Below, piece after piece: positions 11,501-26,803 of a stretch of DNA of 64,000 nucleotides. The first letter of the stretch is position 1. Every line of letters begins with the position of its first letter. Source of the DNA: Hermodice carunculata (Eukaryota; Annelida; Polychaeta; Eunicida; Amphinomidae); contig OZ026630.1 of assembly GCA_964020975.1 (NCBI GenBank), forward strand, positions 22,495,712 through 22,559,711, given 5' to 3'. A program made the translations under genes and the position numbers. The notes under the pieces were generated by a model that was not told the DNA's origin, made no database searches, and saw only the letters and a list, made by a program, of their open reading frames with translations.

Positions 11501-12476
11501 GTTTAATCCAATTACTTTCTATACATAAACTCTTTTACTTGTTCTTAGTATTCTGGTATACATGTAGCTGTAAACCTTAATATTCCCAACAGTAACTGTC
11601 TATAGTATATTACTGGTAAACCAGTGTTTCAGCTGTAGCTTCTCATGAGCTTGGTCCTTTATATTCCTCGTGAACCTGATTATCATTATTACAATTTTTT
11701 CTTTTTCTTTTTATGTTTAAGCTGTCACAAACATGCAAATATAGTGATTTTGATGGCAAATTACATACAAACTAAAATGTTTAAAGCATAAACCATACAT
11801 GTTGGGGTTACTATAATACACCAGTGAGATTAACTTCCTTGCTAGAAACCAAAAGAAGACAAATGTATGCAACAATGTATCCTAAAACCAACAGAATCTA
11901 ATCTATGCTACACATTCCTTCATAAAAAGCCTCAGCTATGACTGATCAGATGTCGTACAAGACCACCTTTCAGAATACATTTACTTACTAATTTTCATGT
12001 TATCTACTCCCCTTATGGAAACCATGTCTGTTTTGTGTGTATGTGTGTGTAGACCACAATTTGGTGCCCTGTAGACAGCCTAGGAGTCATTTTTCCACAA
12101 CTGGCTTTACTATGTACATATCACATAAAAGAGAAAAGGTGGAAGTCTCCACATTTTTCATGTTGGTAAGAAACCAAAAGACCCTTTGACCTTTATTCAG
12201 TGATGTCTTGGTGCAATTTTTATGAAAGCCAAACTTTTCAAAGCTCTAACTAGGGGAGGGGGGGGCAGCAGGTGGATGCTGAGGGATCATCAAATTTAGT
12301 CACCTACTCTAAGCCTGACTTTAAATATAAAGAACATATTCAACCATCCTGTGCATATAAGTACACTCATCAGTTTGTTACCGCTCTACAGCCTGAGGGT
12401 AACTTGCTGACTTGGGGGAAAGGGTGCTATGGAAGTATGAAAGCCCCAGTATGTACAAATGATATTTGTTGAGATA
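8542..12476. other. Non-coding intronic sequence
   Basis: No exon-like frame is recognised. Segments near 9500-9680 and 9777-9840 share words (GTCATCTGCTTCAATG, GACTCAGTCTTAATTCAA) with the TTAA-flanked MITE at 12477 and are probably worn relatives. Poly-T/poly-A tracts occur near 10868-10882 and 10972-11013. Confidence 0.45.
10015..10172. repeat. MITE-like element with imperfect terminal inverted repeats
   Basis: The left end reads CAGTTGCCTCTGTCCTGAGA and the right end in reverse complement reads CAGTGAAACCCCTGTAAAGA. Ends of the CAGT(G)...ACCCCT type also bound the elements at 40004 and 61855. Base substitutions are numerous, so this is an old copy or a weak call. Confidence 0.3.
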
Positions 12477-12648
12477 TTAACCCTTTCCTCGTTAAACCGG
12501 CTGGTGGTCAAATGTCATCTGCTTCAGTGTTTTCAACTAATTTCAACAGTTATGAAAAACAATTTGACTGAGAAATGTACATGATACTTATGAAATTAGG
12601 CCAAGGAAAGTTGTTGACTCAGTCTTAATTCAAGGGGGGAAGGGTTAA
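12477..12648. mobile_element. piggyBac-like MITE flanked by TTAA
   Basis: A 164-bp element lies between TTAA at 12477-12480 and TTAA at 12645-12648. It begins CCCTTTCCTC and ends GGGGAAGGG, giving CCCTT-type terminal inverted repeats. TTAA target duplication with CCC-starting ends is the signature of the piggyBac superfamily. It contains GTTGACTCAGTCTTAATTCA, shared with relatives near 9650, 26370 and 29715. There is no coding capacity, so it would depend on a transposase elsewhere. Confidence 0.65.
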
Positions 12649-14218
12649 TCCATTCCTGCTCCATGCAGAAGAAAGTGTCCACATGTGGTCTGGTATGTGC
12701 AGTTTGACCAGGTACAAGATGAACCCTGTCAAAGAAGCTTGATGCAGGTCACCACATTTCCTCCTACCCCATGCTCACTAAAGCTACTGACTGGTTGTGA
12801 AAAGTTAGCCATTGACCAAACTTGTGAATTTTTCAAGGACAGAAGCTGGAGACTCCTTTAGCTTTTATTATTCCAAATTTCTTATTTCTTGATCTGGAAA
12901 TTGACATTACAAACTGGCAACTGAACTACATATCTTGAATCAACTTCAATATTTTGCATGTACATATAGGACAATCACGACTTAATTTACAGTAATCTAA
13001 TAATATTTATGCATTATGAAAACAAATATGTCATATTTCACTTTTGACTGTCTGGATCTGGATCTATAGGTCAGCACATCACTGACCTTGACCCTTTGAT
13101 GTATATCCTGAGACTGGTTGTTATATCTATACACACATAATGTCAGCGCACATACCGAGACACCTGTGCTTTTCTCCATGAAACTGGTCAATGTAAGTGA
13201 TCATATAAACTCTATATAACAAGGATAAAAAACTACCTACAGTTTTACACAGAAACCCACAGGAGCAAGACCATCCATGCAAGACAGACTTGTTGTGTGC
13301 TGTAACATGGAGGTAAGTCACCAGCCTTTAAACAGGTTTAATTGCATATTTATGAAATACTAAGGCACAAACTAAGCTGCACGAAAACAGTCTGATACTG
13401 TTTTTGTTCTTTTCTTTTTAAAGTAACCTACCTATTACTTGGCTTACAAAAATGGTCATCTTTCCTCCTAGGACTGTTGCATTGCATAAAAAGCCCTGGT
13501 ATGCTACCCCATCAATTGGTGCTTTTGTTGGTTATGTGAACATTTATAACTCCATTTCTTAACAAAAACGTGGAGTGCTGATTCAGCTGTGTCAATGTGC
13601 ACATACGGGTGGCTGCCAACTGGTCACTTGGGTAATACATGTACATGCAACAGACACCAACACAGCATTGCCAAACATCTACAACAATAGTAAATACCCA
13701 AACGTAACCATGTACTTGCTCCCCATATAAAGTATAGAATTTTTTTCAAAAGAAGCTACACAGCCAAGTATGGCTTTTTATACTGAATTTAAGATCATTT
13801 CTCAGAATTGTACTTGCAAGTAACATGAATATGATAAATTGAATGTAGTAAGGAATAACATACAAGGTACGTAAGGTTGAACGCATAACTTTCCGTTTCC
13901 CTTTATGCTTTTTGAAAGTGTACCAAGTTGTTCCTTTTTCTGATGATGCTGAATATGAAATGTAGCTTTTGACAGGACCCCCCCCCCCCTTCCATGTGTA
14001 AAAAGTATATATTTCAATCCCTACATTCTTCCGCATTTTGACTTTTGTTGTACCATTTGGGTGAGTGCAACAAACTACAACTCTCTAAGTTAAGAAAGTT
14101 TTGTCAATGTGTGCATACCAGGTTTTAAATGCCCGTGGGACACGCAATCATAAGCACTCATTTAATTGATAAAAAAAATGCAAGTGGTGATCTACTGAAA
14201 AAAGAACAAAGTATTTAA
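12649..14218. other. Non-coding intronic sequence
   Basis: No gene or clear repeat boundary is seen. A C10 run at 13979-13988 is the only marked low-complexity tract. Confidence 0.4.
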
Positions 14219-16320
14219 CAAAAGGCCTGTGGGTCTAATGCTCTGCTAACACATAATCTGAAGACCATCACCAAAAATTCATTTCCTGGAATGCATTTCC
14301 TCTATGACCCCAAGAAAATATTCAAGGTCATCTATATAATGCAACAACCAACTTCCACATGAGCACACAATTGTGTTACATTTAGTATTGTTCTCCTCAT
14401 TCTTTATCAACATGCTGAATTTTCTGACCTTTTCATAAGTGCTTCATGACAAATAAAATAGGTCAAGGTCACACAACATATTACAAAATTTGACCATTGC
14501 CATAATGCATATTTGGTGTAAGTTTTGCAGGTCCACCTTAGTTCATTATGTCATGGGCATCACAATAAAATCATTTCCTGATACATGTATACATTCCCAC
14601 TGTGACCTTGAAAAAGTATGTCAAGGTTGCCCATATTATGTAACATTGAACTTCTATATAGATGTATGATACACATTTGTGGTACATTTGGTATTGTTAG
14701 CCTTTTAATTTCTCACATGTCAAATCTAGTGTCCTTTACTACATGTATATCCTTAATGACCTCAAAAAATTGGCCACGGTAACCCCAAATTTGGCAAAAT
14801 TTGATGATAAGCCATGTGCATATTTGGTGTGAATTTAGAAGTTCCATCTCAATTTATAATCAAAATGATGAATTGTAATGTACTTCAATACCTATGAAGC
14901 TAGTTCCACTTAATACCACTAATGGCACCACCTTCACTTTACACTGTACACTTTTGTCTGTTTAATATTCCTCAATCCTGTAGAATGGTCTTCCTCTTTA
15001 AGGCCACCCTAAATGCAGCTCAAAAATGGCATTAGAGGAGTGGTCCTTTAGAGGAGGATAGATGTCACACTTTGTGCATAAGAATGCTGGTCTATCTAGG
15101 GGGTGGCTGCTGGTGATAGGGGCCTCACAACAGGGGGACCACTATAATAGTATATTGATACATGTGCACAAGTTCAGACATACTGGCAATAACAAAAAAT
15201 CATTTCCTGAAATGTATTCCTTCCATGACCATGAGAAAGTAGGTCAATGTCTTCTATATATGACACACATCTGTGGTACATTTGGTATCATATGCCTGAT
15301 TCTGTCTTAACATACTGATTTTTATGTGTTTTTAACACATTCTGATTCATACTTTCCATAATACTGTGGGTGGTGCCACCAAAGTCGAAAACATTTTCTT
15401 CTTTTAGCCTGATTAGCATTCCTGCCAAGTTTCATGATGATCCATTAAAAATTCTTTGAAAAAATTACATTCTGAAATTTTTCACTTCTTGGCCCATATG
15501 TCATGTTACACTATTGGTGGGGCCACCAATATCAAACTTGACCTAGGCTTTCATACACTTGATATGTCCTGAAAATTACACAGGGCTCACTTGAAAACTG
15601 TGGACTGCGTCATACCCACAAGCAAAAGTTTATGGACAGAAGACAGAGCCTCCATGTCTCCCCCCCTCGGCGGGGATCTCCCGCTTTTTATTACTTTTTT
15701 TACAAAGTCTCCTGTTCTCCCACTTTTTAAAAAATGTTTCCGGCTTTTTGTAACATAATTAAAAAGACAAAACAAAACATTGGTGGCTGTAAAGTTGTAT
15801 TGTTTTGCCTTGTTGTTGTACTATAAATGCCCATTTGGAATATATTCGAGATATCCTCATTTTGTGATTTATGTAATGTACAGCAATGTTTTTGCTATGC
15901 CTTTCCACTTACTAATTTTACAACAATCATTGTAATTTGTACTCTGGCAGACAATTTGCTCATATAATAAAAGTGATGACCATAAATATACATATATGTA
16001 TGGCTTATTTGTGTAAGCTGTTAGAGCAGTTGAATGATTTTTTTCATTGACTGAAAATGTCTCTGATGGCGCCTAAAATGGTTCAAAAAGCAGGAAATGA
16101 AGGTGCAAATTTTAAATTTTTCCTAGTGGAGCATGCACCAGAGCCCCTAGCTATACTTCCCACCTTCAGCACTCACCCTCCCACTTTTCAGCACCTGCAG
16201 GAGAGAGATCTCCCACTTCTAACATAGACTAGCATGGAAGCTCTGAGGAGGACTGATGGATGGACAAACAAACAAGAGTGATCCCATAAGCTCTGTGACC
16301 TACGGTCATCAGAACTAAAA
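14219..16320 (+). repeat. Dispersed repeat family A, copy 2, with an internal MITE-like insertion
   Basis: The start (AAAGGCCTGTGGGTCTAATG, CTCTGCTAACACATAATCTG) and end (GTGATCCCATAAGCTCTGTG through CATCAGAACTAAAA) match family A. The interior repeats the module TCAAGGTC...CATATTATGTAAC...GATACACATTTGTGGTACATT at least three times. A segment at about 14985-15146 matches the element at 61855-62014. The 15650-16180 stretch looks unrelated, so the copy is composite. Confidence 0.5.
14985..15146. repeat. Relative of the MITE at 61855, inserted in family A copy 2
   Basis: Shared words with 61855-62014 include AAGAATGCTGG, CACTTTGTGCATAAG versus CACTTTCTGCACAAG, and the right end GGGGGACCACT. The left end is degraded. 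Confidence 0.4.
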
Positions 16321-18269
16321 AGGAAGCAACAACCCCAGGGCTCCACAACTGCTTTCTCCTGTCTATTACCTAGAGAAAACCCATTTAGCAGGGCAAGCCT
16401 GCTTGCCGGTATACTTTTCATACTATAGGCGTCAATCCTGGTAGAAGCCTCACTTGGTGAAGTAACATGATACGATATTTGGCCAGCCATGAGTGGGAAA
16501 GAAAAGTGGCAAGTCTGCTATGAAAACATTTATATAACAATAAAGGATGAACTAAACCAGTACATGAAGACAATTTTGGGAAAATAAAACTCCATTTTGT
16601 CAGTGAATTTTGAGCTAGAACCTTGTCCTGAGTTTATTCTTCCAGAGTGTACACATGTATTCATGGCTGGGGAGTCCCCACTGTTGCCTTTGCTGCAACA
16701 TAATCATGAATAGTGAGCAGACATTTCTCCCTATCAAAATCTACTCAGTGCTGAAGTGTCAACAACTGTGCAAGTAATTAACTCAATTGTGTCATAATCA
16801 CCTTTCCATGCATGAAGTATCGGGGTTATTGCTTGAAGGTGATAGTTTAATTCCCCTCTCATAACAATAGAGCTTTTCAGTATATTCTGTCGCAAAACAA
16901 ATTTTACAAATCAGAAATTAAGGACACTAAACTTATGTAGGTTTTATTCCCTGTCATGCAAGCAGAAATATAAATTATTTCTTAGCAATTACTGTTGCAG
17001 ATCATCCATAAATGCAGAAAAGGTCACAGTGTTTATAGCAGACATTTTTGTGTGCCACACTCATACATGTATCATATTATCTACTTTGTAAATCATGGAA
17101 ATAAGTTGTGGTGGAGCTGTTTTGTTCCTGCAAGGCATATGTCCATGCATGTTGTTAAGTGGCACATAGTTACATTAGTAGGTTTTAGCAACATTTTGGC
17201 TTATCCAGGGCTCACGGCTCCAATTATTAACAAACCTTGATTGTATAGCTTATGAAACAGTTATTGACTAGCTTGTACAATGGATTTGAAATAATGTAAA
17301 TGCTCAAAAATAAAATGGTTATATTCAGTCTCTACCATACTTGTTGCTCAAAAAACCTTTGTTTTCTGTAACTAGTCTGGGGCTTCCTTTTTTCAACATT
17401 TTCATAAAGTAGCTATTAAGTTCAAACAATGTTTCCATGAGGCTTAAACAGTATCTTTTAATTGTTTACATTCACAAATATCCTTTCTCTATTAGAAATG
17501 TCAAATATCACTTTCATAACAATGGAATTCAGTCTTCTATACAAAAACTACCAAAATACACCCAGTATTTTCACTAATTAAAAAATGCCCGCCTGGTTTA
17601 ATTCAAAGTTTCTCAGGCCAACAATGATTTTGATTTGTCTACATGTACTTTTAAAAGACTTCTATGTTTGACGTTTAAGTTGCAACAACAAGCATGATAT
17701 TTACAGAAAACTGGTGCTTTATTGTGTATTCCCCTTTGCTGTGATGTGTTATGCCTTGCAATGCTCTCTCCAGTCATGTGGAGGTAAGAAAATGTGTGCA
17801 ATGCTCTCTCCAGTCATGTGGAGGTAAGAAAATGTATGCTTGGTTGACTCTGCGGAAAGGAGTTGATTCTGATGACCTTTTGTCTAGGACAAGTATAAAA
17901 TGATATGGGGCAAGTAAAATTTGAAGGCAATAGCATGTAATAGATAGGGACACTTTTCCCTGGACAAGTGGACTTCAAAGAGAATTGTCCATACCCAAAG
18001 CACCAATGATAAAATAATGAAATAACCAGGCATAAACATGTCTGAGGGTTGTGTCTATGTAGGTCTAGGATATATGTTATGTTCACCTATCCCTAAGATC
18101 TGCAACAAAGGGTCAACTTTCTTTACCGATACCAAGAACTAATTTACCAAACACTTCCTTTTTTTTATTCAGGAACTTTTGCATTGAACTCCTTACCAAA
18201 TAACCCACATGTAACTATCCCAAAGTTTCAATAGGTTTAAAATGGACTATATGAAGTACGTAGAAAGTG
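16321..18269. other. Non-coding intronic sequence
   Basis: No gene is seen. A clean 40-bp direct duplication at 17757-17836 is listed separately. Confidence 0.4.
17757..17836. repeat. Two-copy 40-bp tandem duplication
   Basis: TGCAATGCTCTCTCCAGTCA and the rest of a 40-base unit (ending GTAAGAAAATGTG) occur twice in immediate succession with a single terminal difference. The near identity indicates a recent event. Confidence 0.85.
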
Positions 18270-18812
18270 TCTATTTTCAATACTCTTCCATCCATAAATG
18301 GAAAAGGGATCATCATTTTGAAGGGATATAGCCTGACTTTTACTGACCAAAACAGCAAAAATAGTGTTCAAAATTTTTTTAATCCTAGAGAAAGAATGAA
18401 TAATACCTGTGTATGTTATTCCTGCAGAGAACTGTTTTTAACCAAAACATCCTCATAAAATACATCATGTTAATGCAAGTTTTGAAGTGAAATCAGTAAA
18501 AGTAATTTTCCATGTAGACAGGTCTGTCTGGTAGAAATGACCTGACAAAGAATCTAAATCTCGGGTCCCCTGCACATTTACATGTCTTTGTCGAGCACTG
18601 GGAATCAACATATACAACTAAATGACTTTACTTTTAACAGAAAATAGAGACTTTCTTTTGATTTTTCAAAACTCATTCAAGAAAAGAATACACATATGAA
18701 AATTTTTTAAACACCGTGTATTTGCTGTTTTGGTCAGTCAAAATCAGGCTATACCCCTTTAAAATGATGATCCCTTCTCCATTTATGGATGGAAGAGTAC
18801 TGAAATAATACA
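18270..18812. mobile_element. DNA-transposon-like element with long terminal inverted repeats
   Basis: The left arm from about 18270 (TACTCTTCCATCCATAAATG at 18281-18300, then GGATCATCATTTTGAAGGG and CAAAACAGCAAAAATA) is inverted in the right arm ending near 18812 (CCATTTATGGATGGAAGAGT, with TTTGCTGTTTTGGTCAGTC further in). Similarity continues inward to about 18420 and 18665, so the arms are roughly 130-150 bp around a 240-bp centre. There is no transposase frame; it is a non-autonomous element of undetermined superfamily. Confidence 0.65.
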
Positions 18813-20323
18813 GATAGCGGTATGTTACACAGGCAATTCTTACGAAGACTGCATATCAACACCAGTGTTCTGCAGTGGTCTCCAAAGAATCCCATCCACA
18901 AAGGTCACTTTGTCATGCAGTAAATATGAACATTTTCTTGGCACTTCATCCCTTTTTCCCCAGAAAGGCCACCTTTCTTTTCAGTCTCGGTGCATTTGGG
19001 TTGGCCTTGCAGGAGGGGTTCCAATCTGCTGTGCTACCTTTGGGACCACCCACTGCCTAAACAGATGGTCCAGGGAACATAAAATGCTAGACAAGGTCAC
19101 TCTTAAATCTTGGTCCAGTATTTGTCAGTTTCTGTCAAAAAGGCCAGGCAGTCTTTCTCTGATGTGTATCCCCTGGTGACCTTTGCTGAGTTGGCAGCAA
19201 CAAAGTCCTGCCAGATGCACTGACCACCACTTGAACTGGTATCACATCTGACCTTTTAATTTGTCATTTCAAATCGCCTGTGGAGCATAATCACCCCTTT
19301 TTGTCACTATAAATACACTTGCCCAGGTACAGACTTTCAACATTCTTTCTTTCTTTCCATCCATCCATCCATCCACACATACATACATACACATATAAAG
19401 CAAATTGATAAGGCTGAAGGACTTGATGGAAGGCTGTTTAATGTATGTATGTACACATACATGTACATTGGTGAATATGCTGCAAATACATGAGATTCTG
19501 CTAAAATAATTAATTATACACTTACTTTCGGCACATTTACTGTGCATTAAGACTGTTCACCATCATGCTAGACACCAAGGCCACCTTTAGTGTCATCATA
19601 CTTCTCAAATGGCCACTACTGAAAAGGTCATTCACCTCTGGATCTGCCTTATAAAATGATTGTGCTACCCTGGGTCTCTGAGCCACCAAAGGATACATTC
19701 CACAGTATCACAAGCAGGTCAAATCCTAACAAAGAGGGACATTTCCACCTTGATCAGGATCCCTTTTCCCCACCCCCACTCCCTTCCTTTACACACACTG
19801 TGGCCTAAAATTTGACAACAGTAACCATGATCTTTCAAATGGGCTACCTAGGGGAGGCTCTAACAGTTCAAGAACAGATTTTATAAAACTTTTCTATTGT
19901 TTGAGACCATACATTAACTTCCACTGAGGACCTCCAATAGAAACCGATGACTGACTGTTCTGTGGCAGAACATTCTGATGAACAGCCGTTTCAGGTACTA
20001 CATTTGGTGACCACACCTTGACTGAAATTTTGCAATGGTCCTTACACTTTTATCACAAAAAAAAAAAAAGCTGAAAGGCAGAGCTGGTGGTTCTGTTTGT
20101 GTTAAACATGTTGAATGCATTCCACATTGCTGGTGGATGGAATCAGTAGTGCGTGTAACCAGGACGATATTACTCATTGCCACGTGCGGGTGAACTGACA
20201 AACAGATATAGTTCAATGGAGCATCTTTGTTAATTTCCATCAAAATATTAGTATGCACAATGCAAATACAATAATAAAATGGATGTTAAGTTAGATCAAA
20301 TGATAGAAATGTTCATTAAGAGA
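18813..20323. other. Non-coding intronic sequence
   Basis: No gene is seen. CATC repeats (19357-19375) and CATA repeats (19378-19392) adjoin one another. The stretch 18850-19200 has GGTC- and CCAC-rich words but no definable ends. Confidence 0.4.
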
Positions 20324-20467
20324 GGTAAGAACTTGGTACAGATCCATAGGCATTTTGCTGAACCTGCGAGATGAATCAAAGGACAAGCTCGGCTGCACCT
20401 TGCTTGTCCTTTGATTCATCTCGCAGGTTCACCAAAACGCCTATGGACCTGCACCATGTTCCTTACC
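20324..20467. repeat. Near-perfect long hairpin (65-bp arms, 13-base loop)
   Basis: The left arm 20324-20388 runs from GGTAAGAACTTGGTACAG to AATCAAAGGACAAGC. The right arm 20402-20467 is its reverse complement with only about six differences and one gap. The innermost 30 bp (AACCTGCGAGATGAATCAAA and on) are perfect. The loop is about 13 bases. The transcript of either strand would fold into a long double-stranded stem. It could be a foldback transposon, a recent palindromic duplication or a hairpin-RNA source. Confidence 0.8.
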
Positions 20468-21228
20468 CAACACGTACAATATCCTGGCAAAGATAGAGAT
20501 TGCATCACGGCCCTGCTAGCAAGGGCACAGTGAACCTCAGGGTTTACACTGAGGATATAAAGGTTGAAAACAAATCCTGCCCCAAAAGATTTTTTTTTAA
20601 GTACATGTATATTCTTTTCTGGGAAGAAAAACTACATTGTCCTCCAAATCAATGATTTAAAAAAATATAAAACCTAAATGAAGTCCTTAGTTTCCAAACC
20701 AATATCAAAGAATCTTTACCTAAAACCCATTTGTGCTCAAAGTTTACATAGTACAACCATAAACACTGTTTATTTTACCCTGTTCTACTTTTTATTCCTT
20801 TAACATAGTAACATATATGTCTATCCTCAAGCAGTAAAAGGAACTGAAAGCATTCAGTCTAGCATTGGTCACAGAATATTGGTTGAAGTCATGCCTGACT
20901 GCACAAACACTTTCTGTAAAAGCATTTTGGGAAGTAGAACATTCTGTTGCCTCCAGACATACCCAGTCAAATATGCATTACCCTACCTTGGTTTCTTTTT
21001 TTTCCCCAAGTTTGCTTTTTTTCCCCTCCAAATTAGTCACCACTCACACAGACTGCTAAAAATGTATACATTGAACCTTAGTTCATACATAATCAAAGAT
21101 CAAATATTCACCTGACACAAAAACAAAGACATTTTCTTTCTTCGACCATCCTCATTCCGCATCATTCTGTCCGCATGTATGGGTTATGGATCCAGCACTC
21201 CACATGCCGTGACAATACATGTTCAATC
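20468..21228. other. Non-coding intronic sequence
   Basis: No gene, and no repeat boundary, is seen here. Confidence 0.4.
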
Positions 21229-21480
21229 TTAACTCTTTCAGTGACAAGTTTTGACTGAGTCAACATCTTTCCTCAGTGAAATTTGTACATAATGCACCCA
21301 CACCACAATGAGGAAAGTGGTTGACCTGACCCGTTCTTGCAGTCTCGGTCTCTCCTATTGTAACTACTGGCATACTGGTATTTCAATGAAAAGTATTGTT
21401 TACAAAGAACACAAATCTAGTATCATTGTGTCAATTCAGAACCCATTGCCTTTTGTTAAAATTGGCATTGAAAGAGTTAA
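21229..21480. mobile_element. piggyBac-like MITE flanked by TTAA
   Basis: TTAA at 21229-21232 and 21477-21480 flank 244 bp that begin CTCTTTCAGTGACA and end TGGCATTGAAAGAG. The ends are inverted repeats (CTCTTTCARTGMCA). It shares the internal motif GACTGAGTCAACA with the copies at 35678 and 36506. Confidence 0.65.
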
Positions 21481-24499
<3,019 letters not shown>

Positions 24500-24855
24500 T
24501 GACAAAAATCTGCTTGGGCCAGCACATTTCTTTAAAGTGTCAACCTAAATGGCTGGCACACTTTTTCTGATGATAAAAGCAACTTTCTTCAGTTTTCCAT
24601 ACAAAATGACATTCATCTGTTTTGTGTCCTGTGAAGTTCCAGTTTTTATCCTGTGGTTTTCTTCTGGCTACCACTTAATGTCACTCTCCTCCATGCATAA
24701 ATATTTCAAAAGAAGTTTTGGTTGTCAACTTACTTTTATTAGACTTGTAATTTTACTTAGTCTCTTCAGTGTTGAAATACAAACAATCACTTTTCATCTG
24801 ACATATTTTGAGCTGATAAAAAGCTCTCTTGACCTACACAAAAAAAATGCCTTAT
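24500..24855 (+). repeat. Dispersed repeat family E, copy 1
   Basis: Matches 46340-46695 along its length, including AAATGGCTGGCAC, CTGATGATAAAA, TTTGTGTCCTGTGA, TTTTCTTCTGGCTAC, TTTTATTAGACTTGTAATTT and TTTTCATCTGACATATTTTG. A (CA)n microsatellite follows directly. The open frames differ between the two copies, so it is not coding. Confidence 0.65.
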
Positions 24856-24864
24856 GTAGTTGTG

Positions 24865-24865
24865 T

Positions 24866-24938
<73 letters not shown>
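24865..24938. repeat. (CA)n microsatellite
   Basis: About 37 CA units followed by a short A-run. Confidence 0.95.
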
Positions 24939-24949
<11 letters not shown>

Positions 24950-26803
24950 TTCCTGTGCATTTGTGGCAAGCCCTATGAATCTTACTGATGCACTTCCACA
25001 TAAAATAAAATCCAAATGCAGGTATGGTTTCCATAAAGCTTAAATGTTAGAAAGCTCTTTTTCTTGGGAAAGATGGGAGTATTAAAAAAGAGAACTCTGT
25101 TTGCTCATCAGAAAATTGAGGTGACGGTTCTTAAAGCATACCCTAAATACAGCTGTCACATCAAAACAGATATTTTGTGCAACATAACCAGGTTCAGGTA
25201 TGACTGGCATGTACATGTGCACTATACGACAAAGCTTGTAAATTTAGGATAAAAATGTTCAGCTGATCTGGAAATATGCAGTATTAAAGCTGATAATTGT
25301 AATATATATGTGTAATAAGTTTCTAAACCATGATATCAACCATGGCATTTGAAGACAACCAAATCAATAAAGCAGGAATACTACATTGTAAAGAAACACA
25401 AGAAATGAAACTTTCCAATACTATAGTTTGCTTTTCTTCCACTAGATGTCACTAATGTCACCTTCCACTGTCAGTTTCAAGATGTGCAGACCAGACTGGC
25501 ACAGAGGAGTGTAAAGAGTAAAGTTCTGTAACACATTGAAAAATTAAAAAGTTTCCTGACTTCCAGTTATCTTACTTGGACATACCAATGATATCTTGCT
25601 CATAAAGTAATTAGTTATAATTGCACATACCCTACTACCACATTGTATATGAGCCAAACTTCTCCTTTGTCTCGCATAAATACAATAATGGGAAACACAA
25701 GGCACGTCTACAGCACATAATTTGCCAAGTATGTTTCTTCCTGGTTTTTAACTGACCACATTATCTGAGTACTGTTTACCACACTGTGTACTATGTAACT
25801 ACACACAAAACCATAATACACGTATTGTCACTTTCTTCCTGTCTACTCAAGTTGTTACAGTTCAGATTATATTAATGTATGGGCAATTTGTTATTTCTAT
25901 GAACAAACAGATTACTAATTGCAAAACTTTAGGCATTTTCTTTATGTTGTGAAATTAAACACATTATATACAACAAGGTACTTTTGGTCTGAAATTAAAA
26001 CTTTTATCTATCCTGTTGCACATGTAAATATTTAGTTTGTGCCCTTTTTGTGTACACAGTGGTTTTTGCTTTTTGTAACATGACTTTCTGCTGACATTGA
26101 AAACATGTTGACCACACCACTACTCCAGTAGCATCCATCCAGACAGACTGCCCATATTGCAACAAAAGTGTCTTTATCCCTTCCCATTTAAACTGGATGC
26201 TGCTCAAATGCTGTCATCGTCAATGGTTTTGACATATTACAGGATTAACGAAAACAATTCAAACCAAAATTGTGGACAAGACTCCATCAAGAAAACATGC
26301 CCCAGGTCAACAGGTTTCCCTTGCACCAAATTGGCTGGCACTTACAACCACCCCAAGCCAAGTAAAGTTGTTAACTCAGTCTTAACTCTATTTAAATTAA
26401 ATGGGGGAACTTTAAGACAGGTGGTATCTATCTCATGACAGGAAAACAAACAGAAGAATACAATTTACGACAGTCCTAAGTGGTGTCACATGAAGGTTTC
26501 TCCAGCCACTGAGCATTAGAAGCATACATAGACACGTCCTTGTAATCACTTCCTGGAAATGTTATAAGACTCAAACAAACTTGGCTGTATTTAAATATAG
26601 TTCATCCAGTCTGTCTTCATCTACCAGGAAAGTTTTAGCCCTTACACTAACATCTTTTCTTGTCACAGAACATTATCACAGGCATACAATAAAAAGTTCT
26701 GATCTTTCAACTTAGGCTTCTGGTGTATTACGGTGCATCCATCTACAAACTTAATGCATATACATGTATTCAGTGATTAATCATATTCCAAAATATTAAT
26801 TTT
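24939..26803. other. Non-coding intronic sequence
   Basis: No gene is seen. Around 26360-26400 the words GTTGTTAACTCAGTCTTAAC suggest a worn relative of the TTAA-flanked MITEs. Confidence 0.4.

Noticed and set aside
24549-24855. 164-codon frame starting MAGTLFLMIK as a protein gene
   Set aside because: Its relative at 46388 keeps the DNA similarity but not the frame, and the frame runs into the CA microsatellite; it is repeat family E.
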